DNA of 64,000 bases from Corynebacterium callunae DSM 20147. Its GTDB lineage: Bacteria > Actinomycetota > Actinomycetes > Mycobacteriales > Mycobacteriaceae. The notes beneath the pieces were generated by a model, which was given only the letters and a program-made list of their open reading frames with translations, searched no databases and was not told the origin of the DNA. The DNA is taken from contig NC_020506.1 of assembly GCF_000344785.1 (NCBI RefSeq), forward strand, positions 310,001 to 374,000, given 5' to 3'. Both the position numbers and the translations under genes were made by a program. Position 1 is the stretch's first letter. Each line of letters opens with the position of its first letter. Shown here one piece after another: positions 26,626-35,166 of this stretch.

Positions 26626-27849
26626 TCAAATCTCGGCTTTTGTGGTGCGAGATCCCGAGAACAGCGCACCCAAATGCACAATCAAGCCACACAGCGGTCC
26701 GCAGATGAGTGCAAGCGCAGCGGCGAGTCCGAGGGAGAATGGTCCAAGCAGAAATCCAACTGCAACAACGGTGGCAACTACCCATCCGGCTAGGTAGATG
26801 CCATGTTTTTCAAAGGCAATGGCGGCACATCCAGAGACCATCAAAGATGCAGTGGTGGTGGCGCCCAGGGTTAGCAGAGCCAGCAACCAGCCAGGCACGG
26901 TGAAGAGGTCTTTGCGCAGGACTACCTCCATAAGCCAAGGACCAGCCACCCAAGCCAAGCCCGCACCAACTAGACCAATTCCCCATACGAGTGCCAACGG
27001 CCCTGTTAGCGCTTTAAAAGGACCAAGTTTTCCGGAGACAAAGCGCACGATGATGGCAGATTGGAATTGCTGGAGGGGAACCAAAAGGGGAGCGCGGGTC
27101 AAGATGACGGCGTAGGAGACGGCAGCCATTGAAACCGTGCCGGCAACGCTAGTGGGGTTCGCAAATTTCAGCAGGGTGGGGAAGCCGGTGATGAGGATGG
27201 CGGTGGCACCGGAAGCAGCCATCGCTAAGAGAGCTTGGCGCACAAATACGCGCGCGGAAACATCGGCAACTGAGCCCAATACTGAGCGTACGGAACCAAA
27301 ACACAGCACGATGACCAGCCAAGATATGGAACCAATAACGGTGATCACCAAGAATGCCAAAAGTTGGTAGCCCAGCAACCAAGCACCTACAGCTAGTAGC
27401 ATGCGCACGCCGGTATCTAAGGAAATCAGCGCTGCATATTCTTTCCAGAGCTGGCAGCCGGACAATATTCCGGAGATGGTGGCTTGGATGGCATAGCTGG
27501 CAAGCCCAATGGCAAGCATGCCAACACCGATGCCTTGTTGGGAACTTAAAAGCTGGCCAATCCAAAATGGAGCAGAAACTGCCAGCAGCACCAGCACCAC
27601 AGCGCCGACAATAAAGGCGAATTTAAAGGGCTGAAAAGTGCCACCAGCGCCAGATCTACCCGCAGTAACCGCGCGGGTGGTTTCTTGGGTAAGGCCAGTC
27701 AAGACGCCGGTACCTGCGAAGAATAAGCCCCAGTAGGCGGTGAATTCTTCGGCGAGCGTGCCAGAATCGCCAAGCGCCCAGGCTGCGATGATGATCACCA
27801 CAAAGCCGGAAAGCCCAGCGATGATTGTGGCCAGCGTCAAATACTTCAT
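26626..27849 (-). CDS. Multispanning membrane protein, polysaccharide-exporter (MOP) like
   Basis: A 407-residue protein with about eleven to twelve hydrophobic helices (ATIIAGLSGFVVIIIAAWAL first; AGWVVATVVAVGFLLGPFSL late). The helix spacing, TGLTQETTRAV loop and second-half repeat resemble the MOP/flippase superfamily, but no diagnostic motif proves it. The start is ATG 27849 (MKYLTLATI), overlapping the M1 peptidase stop by 4 bp. The longer frame to 27897 would lie inside that gene. It is the last gene of a minus-strand group with two peptidases. Confidence 0.65.
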   Translation of the reverse strand: MKYLTLATIIAGLSGFVVIIIAAWALGDSGTLAEEFTAYWGLFFAGTGVLTGLTQETTRAVTAGRSGAGGTFQPFKFAFIVGAVVLVLLAVSAPFWIGQLLSSQQGIGVGMLAIGLASYAIQATISGILSGCQLWKEYAALISLDTGVRMLLAVGAWLLGYQLLAFLVITVIGSISWLVIVLCFGSVRSVLGSVADVSARVFVRQALLAMAASGATAILITGFPTLLKFANPTSVAGTVSMAAVSYAVILTRAPLLVPLQQFQSAIIVRFVSGKLGPFKALTGPLALVWGIGLVGAGLAWVAGPWLMEVVLRKDLFTVPGWLLALLTLGATTTASLMVSGCAAIAFEKHGIYLAGWVVATVVAVGFLLGPFSLGLAAALALICGPLCGLIVHLGALFSGSRTTKAEI

Positions 27850-29219
27850 GCCGTGGGGAATTCCGGCAGGGGAAGTTCGCGCAGCCAGGAGTTCCACAAG
27901 GCATCAAGTGCTGCGTGATCTGTAGAGACCATATAAAGGTGGCGTTTTAGATCGCGAGGCTCCACTAGGCCATGTCGGCCTTCGGCAACATAGCTTTGAA
28001 TCGCGGAGAAGAAGGCTGCATCGCCAAGCAAAACGCGCAGTGCGTGGACGGTTAGAGCACCGCGCTTGTACACCCGATCATCGAACATGTCCTTGGCACC
28101 GGGATCGGCAAGCAGCAGGTCCTGCGGCAACTTCGCCAGCTCCTCATAAAACGATAGAGCACTCGCAGCGGCAGATTTTACGCCAGCTTTTTCCAACCAC
28201 AGCCATTCGGCATAACAGGCAAAGCCCTCATTAAGCCAGATGTCATTCCACTGGGCCAGGCCCAAGGAGTTACCAAACCACTGGTGGGAAAGCTCGTGGG
28301 CAATAAGGCGTTCCCAGGTGTCTTTACCGGTGGCGTGGTTAGCACCAAAGGTGGAAAGTCCATGGGCTTCCAGCGGAATCTCCAGGTCATCTTCGGTGAT
28401 TACCACGCGGTAGCTGCTAAATGGGTAGGGGCCAAATAGTTCTTCATAGGCATCAACCATGGCAACTTGTTTGGAGAAGTCATGCAGGATCCGTGCCTTC
28501 AAAGCGGAAGAGCCGCGCGGAATATAAGCAAGAACCGGAACTCCGGAGGCTGCCTTGCCAAGGGAAACTTCTTCATAGTCACCAACGTGGATGGCTGCCA
28601 AATAGGTGGCCATGCCTTCGCGGGTTCGATAATGCCAGGTAGTCATGCTGCCACTGACACTGCGTCCAATAAGTTCGCCGGTGGCGATAGCGCTGTAGCC
28701 ATTATCCACCGCGATTTTTACGTCGAAAAGCGCCTTTTCGTCTGGGGTGTCGTCGCAAGGCAACCAGCTGGGCGCCCCGCACGGCTGGGAGGCGACGAGG
28801 GAGCCGTTGCTGAGTTCTTCCCAGCCGATCATTCCCCATTGGCTGCGCACTGGGCGCGGGTTGCCACGATAGCGGATGACCAAGGAAAATTCTTGATCGA
28901 CGGGGATTTGATTGCGGAAGGTGATGCGCAATTTGCGGTCGGAGTGGCGGAAACGAGCCACCTCGACGCGGGTGCCAGCGGTGCCGATGGCGGAAACTTT
29001 TTCCACGCGCAGGCTATTGGCCAGGTCCAAAGTGAGCGAATCGAGGGCATGGTAATTGTCCATACGCAGGGTGGCTGTGCCCATGAGCAGATTGGGGGCT
29101 ACTCGATAAGTTAAGTCCAACTCATAACCGCGAATGTGATATCCGAGGTTGAAGTTAATGCCTGTGTAGGAATCGCTGGTTCCTGGGACCGGAGTGGTGC
29201 GCAGCCTTCTCTTTATCAT
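27846..29219 (-). CDS. M1 family zinc metallopeptidase
   Basis: A 457-residue gluzincin aminopeptidase. The zinc site is HELSHQW with the third ligand Glu in NEGFACYAEWLW, at the M1 spacing. The substrate N-terminus motif normally GxMEN is here LEAHGLSTFG, as in short actinobacterial M1 proteins. The N-terminal beta domain (YELDLTYRVAPNLLMGTATL) is present, but the large C-terminal helical domain of PepN is absent, as in other ~450-residue members. There is no signal peptide, so it is cytoplasmic. It starts 5 bp after the S9 peptidase stop and overlaps the next gene, forming one operon with them. Confidence 0.88.
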   Translation of the reverse strand: MIKRRLRTTPVPGTSDSYTGINFNLGYHIRGYELDLTYRVAPNLLMGTATLRMDNYHALDSLTLDLANSLRVEKVSAIGTAGTRVEVARFRHSDRKLRITFRNQIPVDQEFSLVIRYRGNPRPVRSQWGMIGWEELSNGSLVASQPCGAPSWLPCDDTPDEKALFDVKIAVDNGYSAIATGELIGRSVSGSMTTWHYRTREGMATYLAAIHVGDYEEVSLGKAASGVPVLAYIPRGSSALKARILHDFSKQVAMVDAYEELFGPYPFSSYRVVITEDDLEIPLEAHGLSTFGANHATGKDTWERLIAHELSHQWFGNSLGLAQWNDIWLNEGFACYAEWLWLEKAGVKSAAASALSFYEELAKLPQDLLLADPGAKDMFDDRVYKRGALTVHALRVLLGDAAFFSAIQSYVAEGRHGLVEPRDLKRHLYMVSTDHAALDALWNSWLRELPLPEFPTA

Positions 29220-29224
29220 AGGAA

Positions 29225-31228
29225 TTAAATGTTACCTTCTGCGTCCAGCGCTGCGTCGATCCAGGTATAGATCAGTGCTTCCATAAACGCCACTTGCTTA
29301 TTATCGGACGCACCCGCGTGCCCGCCCTCGGTGTTCTCGTAATAGTCCACAGGCTGCCCGGCATCGCGCAAGGCCTGCGCAAAAAGCCGCGCGTGCGCGG
29401 GATGGACGCGATCATCGCGGGTTGAGGTGGTCACGAGTGCTGGGGGATAAGGGCGCTTTTCGACGTTGTGAAGCGGTGAATATTTCTCCAATACGGCGCG
29501 TTCTGCTGGATCATCGGGATTGCCATATTCCGCCATCCAAGAAGCACCCGCTGACCAGGTGTGATAACGCAGCATATCGGTCAACGGCACCTGTACTACG
29601 GCAGCTCCGAAGCTTTCAGAGTATTGCGTTAATGCGCCACTGGTAAGGAGACCGCCATTGGATCCACCGCGGATAGCGATCTGCTCTGGCTTGGCATAAC
29701 CGCGTGCAACAAGATCCTGGAGAACCGCGTAATGGTCTTCCCATACCTTCATGCGGTTGAGCTTGGTGGCTTGGGAATGCCACTGCGGACCAAACTCACC
29801 GCCACCGCGCAGATTGGCTTCCACAAAGTAATAGCCCTTTTCCAGCCAAGCGATGCCGCGGGTCGGGGAGTGGCTAGGGGTGAGGGACACCTCGAAACCG
29901 CCATAGGCGTGGACCAAAGTCTTCCGCTGGGCTGTCGGATCTGAGAAATTTCCGGTAATAAAATATGGAATCTTCGTCCCATCCGCGGAGGTCGCCCAAT
30001 GCTGACGAGTCTCCTGCCCAGCATTATCAAACTGCGATGGCGCATGCTTTACTTCCTCAAGCCCACCAGGAAGCACCGTCCGCATCAACGTAGGCGCCTG
30101 CGTGAAACTAGTCGCCTGCACCCAAATTTCATCGCCATCCAAGGGGGAGGTAGCAACCACATGTGCAGTCGCATGCTCCGGCAGCTCCATTCGGGTTGGC
30201 TTTGCCACTGGATCAGCCAACGGCACCGTGATGATGTCCGTGGACACATTATTTAATAAAGTAAGCACCAAAAAATTCTTCGTGGTGGCAAGCCCCTGCA
30301 AAGATGTGGATGCAGAAGGCTCAAACACTTGCTTGAAATCCCGCGCGCGCTGTAGGAACGCATCCAACTCCAGAACACCTAAACCACCAGCCTGAATGCC
30401 TGCATAATCAGTGCGCGGATTAATAAACAGCCACTGATTCTTCACGATCACATCGCAATCAGTCGGCACATCCAGCAGCACCAAACCATCGGCAGTCTCC
30501 AGGTAGGTTTCCGAGTTGTAGAAATCCAAAGAACGTGAGGCAAAAATCCGCTCAAACCCAGGCGTAGAATCCCGCCACGCATGAGTTGCCACGTCTTGTT
30601 GGTCGCCCTCGAAAAAGATTTCCGCCTGCTCAATCGCGGTACCGCGCTTCCACTTCACAGCGCGCGCCGGGTAGCCCGAGTCCGTCAATGAGCCTTCGCC
30701 GGTATCGGTGCCCACCAACAAGGTATCTGCATCAATCCACGTGACGCTCGATTTCGCCTCAGGCAACTCAAATGGCTCAGATTCCACGAAGGTGCGCGAA
30801 ACCAGATCAAACTCCCTGATCACCGTGGCATCTGCACCGCCCCGGGACAGCTTAACCAGTGCTAAATCCCGCTCCGGCGAACGCACCACCGCGCCCTTCC
30901 ATACCCAGTTTTCGCCCTCGGCCTCCGCCAACGCATCCACATCAATTAACACCTCCCACTTGGGCTGCGCCGTGTAATAGGACTCCAAGGTGGTCGTGCG
31001 CCACACTCCACGCGGATGCTGTGCATCCCGCCAAAAGTTATACAGTTTCTTCCCGCGCCTGCTCACGTACGCAATGCGGTCATCGGTGTCTAACGCGGCC
31101 AGCAGTCTGGCTTCGAGTGCGTCCTTATCAGGACTTTTTAGCTTTTCGACGCTTTCCCCCGACCACTTCTTCGCCCACGCAAGTGCTTCCGGGGTGTCAA
31201 TATCTTCGAGGAAAGTGTAATCAGTCAT
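29225..31228 (-). CDS. Prolyl oligopeptidase family serine peptidase (S9A)
   Basis: A 667-residue cytosolic oligopeptidase: a beta-propeller (residues ~70-400) that limits access to peptides, and a C-terminal alpha/beta-hydrolase. The catalytic Ser is in AIRGGSNGGLLTSG, the Asp in TSTRDDRVHPAH and the His in NTEGGHAGASDN. Family blocks AYGGFEVSLTPSHSP and ANLRGGGEFGPQWH are intact. First gene of the S9-M1-membrane protein group. A partly identical, broken copy lies at 35167-37116. Bases 29443-29925 match 35319-35801 almost perfectly. Confidence 0.93.
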   Translation of the reverse strand: MTDYTFLEDIDTPEALAWAKKWSGESVEKLKSPDKDALEARLLAALDTDDRIAYVSRRGKKLYNFWRDAQHPRGVWRTTTLESYYTAQPKWEVLIDVDALAEAEGENWVWKGAVVRSPERDLALVKLSRGGADATVIREFDLVSRTFVESEPFELPEAKSSVTWIDADTLLVGTDTGEGSLTDSGYPARAVKWKRGTAIEQAEIFFEGDQQDVATHAWRDSTPGFERIFASRSLDFYNSETYLETADGLVLLDVPTDCDVIVKNQWLFINPRTDYAGIQAGGLGVLELDAFLQRARDFKQVFEPSASTSLQGLATTKNFLVLTLLNNVSTDIITVPLADPVAKPTRMELPEHATAHVVATSPLDGDEIWVQATSFTQAPTLMRTVLPGGLEEVKHAPSQFDNAGQETRQHWATSADGTKIPYFITGNFSDPTAQRKTLVHAYGGFEVSLTPSHSPTRGIAWLEKGYYFVEANLRGGGEFGPQWHSQATKLNRMKVWEDHYAVLQDLVARGYAKPEQIAIRGGSNGGLLTSGALTQYSESFGAAVVQVPLTDMLRYHTWSAGASWMAEYGNPDDPAERAVLEKYSPLHNVEKRPYPPALVTTSTRDDRVHPAHARLFAQALRDAGQPVDYYENTEGGHAGASDNKQVAFMEALIYTWIDAALDAEGNI
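29443..29925. repeat. Near-identical S9 tract, copy 1
   Basis: 483 bp matching 35319-35801 at a constant offset of 5876 with only two differences seen by eye (A/G at 29617/35493 and one C/G in the GCGGGT-GGGGAGTG stretch). Outside this tract the two S9 copies are clearly diverged. Confidence 0.85.
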
Positions 31229-31598
31229 GAAGATCAGACTAGTGATCTTTTACCTTGAGTGTTTTTACTTGTGAGGCGCCGGTGCTTGAGTGAGTTTTCA
31301 CCATAAAATGCTCGTAGCGGGGCGAGCAACTTCCAAAAGCAAACTGGCGTGCCAAGATTTAGAGTTTTCAAGAAGTATTGTCACGTTTGTTTGGTCGGGC
31401 CTAAACATTTGCGTTGATCGTGGAAAGTCATATCTTGTCAGAATCGCTTTTAAGCGATTTTCCGGGCCATGCTCATGCAAATAAGTTTGGAAAATCTGGG
31501 CGCTTTAACGGCCTGTTAGCGACCGTGACCCAAAGAGGCATCGCTTTAAAACTAGGGTTCAGGAACCAACCTTCCGGCAATCCTAAAACCCAAATTAC
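31229..31598. other. Intergenic region
   Basis: 370 bp between the S9 start and the excalibur gene's stop. It holds a perfect AATCGCTT-TT-AAGCGATT hairpin (31442-31459) and must contain the S9 promoter. No gene was recognised. Confidence 0.4.
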
Positions 31599-32129
31599 TT
31601 AGGGGCGTGACTCGCAGCCAATGCCGTCGCGGTCGCGGTCAAGGTGTGCGCCGTAGCCTGGATCGCTTTGGCGGATGGACCTTCCCAGGACGTTCCATAC
31701 TTCGGTGCAGTTTTTGTAGGTGCGGTTTGTCTGTACGGGAGCCGGCGCAGGCGCGACAACCTGGGGCGCGACAGCCTGAGGTGCAGGAGCGGGAGCAGGT
31801 GCTGGGGCAACTGGCTGAGGTGCCAATGCCGGGGGATTTGGAATAATTCCGGGGAGGGGATTCGGGATCATGCGCTGTTGTACTGCCCAGTGCACACCAC
31901 CTGCGATAAGTCCGCCGACTGCAGCGATAGCTGCGATACCGAAGATGATGTCCCGGTTAGAGAGGTCGGAATCCTCTGAACTTCCTGAGCTTGTGCCGCT
32001 GCTCAGCTCAGATGACACGGAGGCGTCAGTGTCTGTGTCCACGGTTTGCGCTTGCACTGGCGAGATGGCGGAAAAGACGATCGCGGTGGTCGCGAGCATG
32101 GTGATGATGGTTTTACGCATGCCAATCAT
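31599..32129 (-). CDS. Secreted excalibur-domain protein
   Basis: About 176 residues. N-terminal signal sequence (MRKTIITMLATTAIVFSA, cleavage near VQAQ), a Ser-rich spacer, one membrane-like helix (IIFGIAAIAAVGGLIAGGVHWAV), a Pro/Ala-rich stretch, and a C-terminal excalibur domain: YKNCTEVWNVLGRSI...HLDRDRDGIGCE, with the DxDxDG calcium-binding loop and paired cysteines. Such domains occur on extracellular and wall-associated proteins; function unknown. The start is uncertain: ATG 32129 (MIGMRKTI), ATG 32120 or TTG 32147 are possible, none with a strong ribosome-binding site. Confidence 0.75.
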   Translation of the reverse strand: MIGMRKTIITMLATTAIVFSAISPVQAQTVDTDTDASVSSELSSGTSSGSSEDSDLSNRDIIFGIAAIAAVGGLIAGGVHWAVQQRMIPNPLPGIIPNPPALAPQPVAPAPAPAPAPQAVAPQVVAPAPAPVQTNRTYKNCTEVWNVLGRSIRQSDPGYGAHLDRDRDGIGCESRP

Positions 32130-32620
32130 CTTGGCACGAGCTGTCAAAATTATTATTATTTTCTGTCAGTGCTCCCCTTTTTCGGGTGTATAGGAGGTGC
32201 TATTTTCCAGGCGCCTAGCGCGCAGGCGCCCCGTTAAGCTACATGCCCGGTGCAAGCTTTTGCTTATCGACGCCCCGCTCAACCACAATTCACCCAGCCC
32301 CAATGCAACTTCAATTAGACGCCAACCGCATTATAGTTACCTCACGGGGAAACGAAATTAGTTTAGGTTGGATGAAAACGCTTTACACCCAATGCCACCG
32401 GCTGTTCATTAACTATGCAAGATGGAATTAATTTTTAAATCTTTGGATGAAGTTGAATCGGAGTGTTTATAACTGGCGGAGATAGTGTCAGACCCCGGCA
32501 ACTATGACGTGGCCGATTGGTTACCAAACACTCTTGTTCAGACGCTTCTGGGCTAAAAGAGAGTTGTGTAATGCCACTTTCACACATAGCCCGTGAGTAC
32601 TGTAAATGATTACGGGGAAT
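32130..32620. other. Intergenic region
   Basis: About 490 bp, AT-rich in its right half. Short frames only, with no motif and no clear hairpin. It must carry the excalibur gene promoter on the minus strand. Confidence 0.4.
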
Positions 32621-33715
32621 TTAACTATTGTGCTCTTTATCTTCCGCTTTTCTGGTGGTCACAGCATCATCGACAAGCGCAGAAAGGTGAAACAAACTGG
32701 TGAGGAGAGAACCATAGATAGGCCACTTCTTTGAAGCTAATTGTTTATCCTCACTCATCTCACTTGAGAGGTTAGAGAGCCTGTCGCGGATAGGATCTAT
32801 TTCCTGATTCGGATCTGCGAGCAGAGCGCCGGCATCGTGCATAAGGGATACCCACTGTTGCTGGAATACTGGATCCCAGTCGGAATCTATATTCGGGGTA
32901 TCACGAAGAGTGCGCGCAAGGTGGCGTAAATGAGCGATCCCTTCATCAATGCGGGTGAGGTTTGATTCATAACTTGTTTCCGTAGGCTGGGGGCGGCCCC
33001 CTCGGATGCGGATTTTACGAGGATTAATCCGGCGGCTTTCTCGAGCGAACCGCACGGAGTGCCACGCTTTTTCTAGGTCATTGTTAATAGAATTAATTTC
33101 TTCCAGCCACTCATCTGCATTGTTGATATTCCACTTTTCTGCAAGCTCATCGGCCATTTTTTGTAAAACCTCACCCATCCTCCGATCTAAGCTTCCTACC
33201 ACCATGTTTGCCTCCTGGTCGCGTAAGGGAGGAAAGATGATGAGGTTGATGGCTATGGCAACAGCCACGCCGAGCAGGATCTCTAAAATACGGTCGTATA
33301 AAAGGGGTTGTTGATCATCAAACCCGGAGGCAAGAAGAAAAATGGATGTAGTAGCAATCCCTATTCCTTCTGCGCGGAGCTTTGGTACTCGTGCACCTAT
33401 TAATCCTATGACCATTGCCAGGCCGAAAGTCCATACATTGACGTCCAAGTAGGTGCCTATGACAAAGGAAAGTCCAACTCCGATGACAGAAGCAATTGCA
33501 GTCTGAATTCCACTGATAAAGGTGTGGTAGACGGTGAATTGCATCGTCATCAACGCTACCCAGGGAGCTAAAAAGGGTAGTTGGGAGTTGAGGAGGTTAA
33601 CCGAAATCCACCACGTGACTGTCGCAGCAAGTGCTGATTTAAAAACCTGCAGTGCATCTGATTGGACTGCGGGTGAGCGAATTTTTTCTACTAATGGGGT
33701 AGTTATTTCAGCCAC
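32621..33715 (-). CDS. FUSC family (aromatic acid exporter-like) membrane protein
   Basis: 364 residues. The N-terminal half has about five or six helices with the FUSC/ArAE pattern (ALAATVTWWISVNLLNSQLP, PFLAPWVALMTMQFTVYHTF, ASVIGVGLSFVIGTYL, ILEILLGVAVAIAINLIIFPP). The C-terminal half is a soluble, charged helical domain. Members export aromatic acids or small anions as half- or full-length pumps; the substrate here is unknown. The start is GTG 33715 with AGAGAG upstream. It is followed by a strong terminator shared with cmt1 copy A. Confidence 0.8.
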   Translation of the reverse strand: MAEITTPLVEKIRSPAVQSDALQVFKSALAATVTWWISVNLLNSQLPFLAPWVALMTMQFTVYHTFISGIQTAIASVIGVGLSFVIGTYLDVNVWTFGLAMVIGLIGARVPKLRAEGIGIATTSIFLLASGFDDQQPLLYDRILEILLGVAVAIAINLIIFPPLRDQEANMVVGSLDRRMGEVLQKMADELAEKWNINNADEWLEEINSINNDLEKAWHSVRFARESRRINPRKIRIRGGRPQPTETSYESNLTRIDEGIAHLRHLARTLRDTPNIDSDWDPVFQQQWVSLMHDAGALLADPNQEIDPIRDRLSNLSSEMSEDKQLASKKWPIYGSLLTSLFHLSALVDDAVTTRKAEDKEHNS

Positions 33716-33807
33716 GAGTCTCTCTTCGACGGGGATGGTTTTACAGAAGCCTATCTGAGTTGCCGCGGAAAAGGGCGAGCCTAGTATGGACAGGCGATAG
33801 GGACGGC

Positions 33808-33846
33808 AAAACCGGCTGCCCTTATGTCTAAAAGGCAGCCGGTTTT
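33808..33846. terminator. Terminator downstream of cmt1 copy A
   Basis: AAAACCGGCTGCC (33808-33820) pairs perfectly with GGCAGCCGGTTTT (33834-33846). The A/T-flanked arms give a T-run on both strands. It lies 17 bp past the cmt1 stop (minus strand). It is not present behind copy B, which has a different hairpin. Confidence 0.8.
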
Positions 33847-33862
33847 AATGTTAAATCTGTAT

Positions 33863-34963
33863 CTAGGCCTCTAACTCAAATGCACGAGCGAAGGTGGTCC
33901 AGGAACCGCGAAGGTCATCTTGCCACCAACCCCATGAGTGGGTTCCGGTTGGACGAAGGTTCCAATCGGCAGCGATGCCAGCGGAATCAAGCTTTGCCTT
34001 GAGATCGTGGGTGCACATGTTGGTTGCAGCCTCGATAACACCACCAGTGATGATGGTTTCACCCATAGCTACAGACTGAACCTGATCGGTCAGACCTTCA
34101 AAACGAGGACTGTTGACAGACTCCCACTCACCGGCAAGGCCGGTTGCGTTAGAAACATAAAGCTCAGTGCCCCGCAACTGGTCGGAATTGATCAATGCAT
34201 CGTTGTAGAGGTTATATGAGCCACCGCGAGGTCCCCACATCTGCTCTGGGGTTGCATTGCCACGCTGCAAGGTAACCTTCAGGTATTCCCAAGGCAGTGG
34301 GCTGGAGGTTGCAGCACACCCGGAGAAAGAAGCAGCTGCATCGTAGAAGCCGGGGAAGTGCTCAGGTAGAAGCAGGGAAGAGGTTGCCGACATTGACATG
34401 CCGGCAATTGCACGCTGACCGTCAGTGTTGAGCTTGGACTCCAATGGTCCTGGAAGTTCCTTAACGAGGAAGGTTTCCCACATCTGCTTGCCACCGAGGG
34501 AAGCATTCTCTTCTACCCAGTCGGTGTAGTAGGAGAACTTGCCTTCCATGGGGATGACAACGTTGACGTTCTTCTCAAGGTAGAAATCGATAACGTCGGT
34601 CTGCATAACCCAGTTAGCAGCACCTTCGCCGCCATCGCCACCGTTAAGAAGGTAAACGATTGGGCGAGGGCCAGCAGATTCGTCGGCAGTAATAACTACT
34701 AATGGGACATCGCGATCCATGGAAGGGGAGTAAGCCCACATTTCCTTGACGCGGTCATTGTTGGCTGCATTGACATAAGCACGCCACTTGGGTGCTGCCT
34801 GGTCGGTGTACTTTGCGCCTTCGGTGATAGTTGATAGAGCTGTATCACCAGCGACTGCCGCTGGGGTTACCTCTGCAGCGCCTGCCGCGGTAGGCAAGGC
34901 AATGGTGGAAAGAGCAATGCCCAGCGCGACCGCTGGTGCTGCAAGACTGCGAAGAAGCTTCAT
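33863..34963 (-). CDS. cmt1: Trehalose corynomycolyltransferase, copy A
   Basis: A 366-residue secreted mycolyltransferase (antigen 85 family) that transfers corynomycolic acid between trehalose monomycolate molecules and to arabinogalactan in the outer envelope. The signal peptide occupies residues 1 to about 29 (cleavage near AGA-AE). The catalytic Ser is in IAGMSMSATSS, the oxyanion/loop region is VYLLNGGDGGEG, and the His is in PTGTHSWGWWQDDLRG. The protein ends FELEA. Apart from the last few residues it is the same protein as copy B at 39498-40592, and the DNA appears identical from 33876 to 35033. GAGGGAAAAA precedes the ATG. Confidence 0.93.
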   Translation of the reverse strand: MKLLRSLAAPAVALGIALSTIALPTAAGAAEVTPAAVAGDTALSTITEGAKYTDQAAPKWRAYVNAANNDRVKEMWAYSPSMDRDVPLVVITADESAGPRPIVYLLNGGDGGEGAANWVMQTDVIDFYLEKNVNVVIPMEGKFSYYTDWVEENASLGGKQMWETFLVKELPGPLESKLNTDGQRAIAGMSMSATSSLLLPEHFPGFYDAAASFSGCAATSSPLPWEYLKVTLQRGNATPEQMWGPRGGSYNLYNDALINSDQLRGTELYVSNATGLAGEWESVNSPRFEGLTDQVQSVAMGETIITGGVIEAATNMCTHDLKAKLDSAGIAADWNLRPTGTHSWGWWQDDLRGSWTTFARAFELEA

Positions 34964-35033
34964 ACGTTTTTCCCTCGTGAAGTTGTGGTCGGTAACCCTC
35001 TTTGACCATGAAAGTCAGGTTGGGACTTCAGGG
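33876..35033. repeat. 1158-bp identical repeat containing cmt1, copy 1
   Basis: Matches 39505-40662 at an offset of 5629 with no difference found by eye or in translations of several frames. It covers nearly all of cmt1 plus about 70 bp upstream. Beyond it, promoter sequence to about 35160 is still recognisably related (shared AACAACGTTAACAGTTT) but diverged. Confidence 0.9.
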
Positions 35034-35166
35034 CCTAAACCCACTACTAGCTAAAAGTAAATCAAGAACAGATATATATCTGGCAGTGTTATTCAAAAAA
35101 TTTGAGACACACCTTTGAAATACATCGAGAATTCAAGGAACAACGTTAACAGTTTTTTTTATCCAA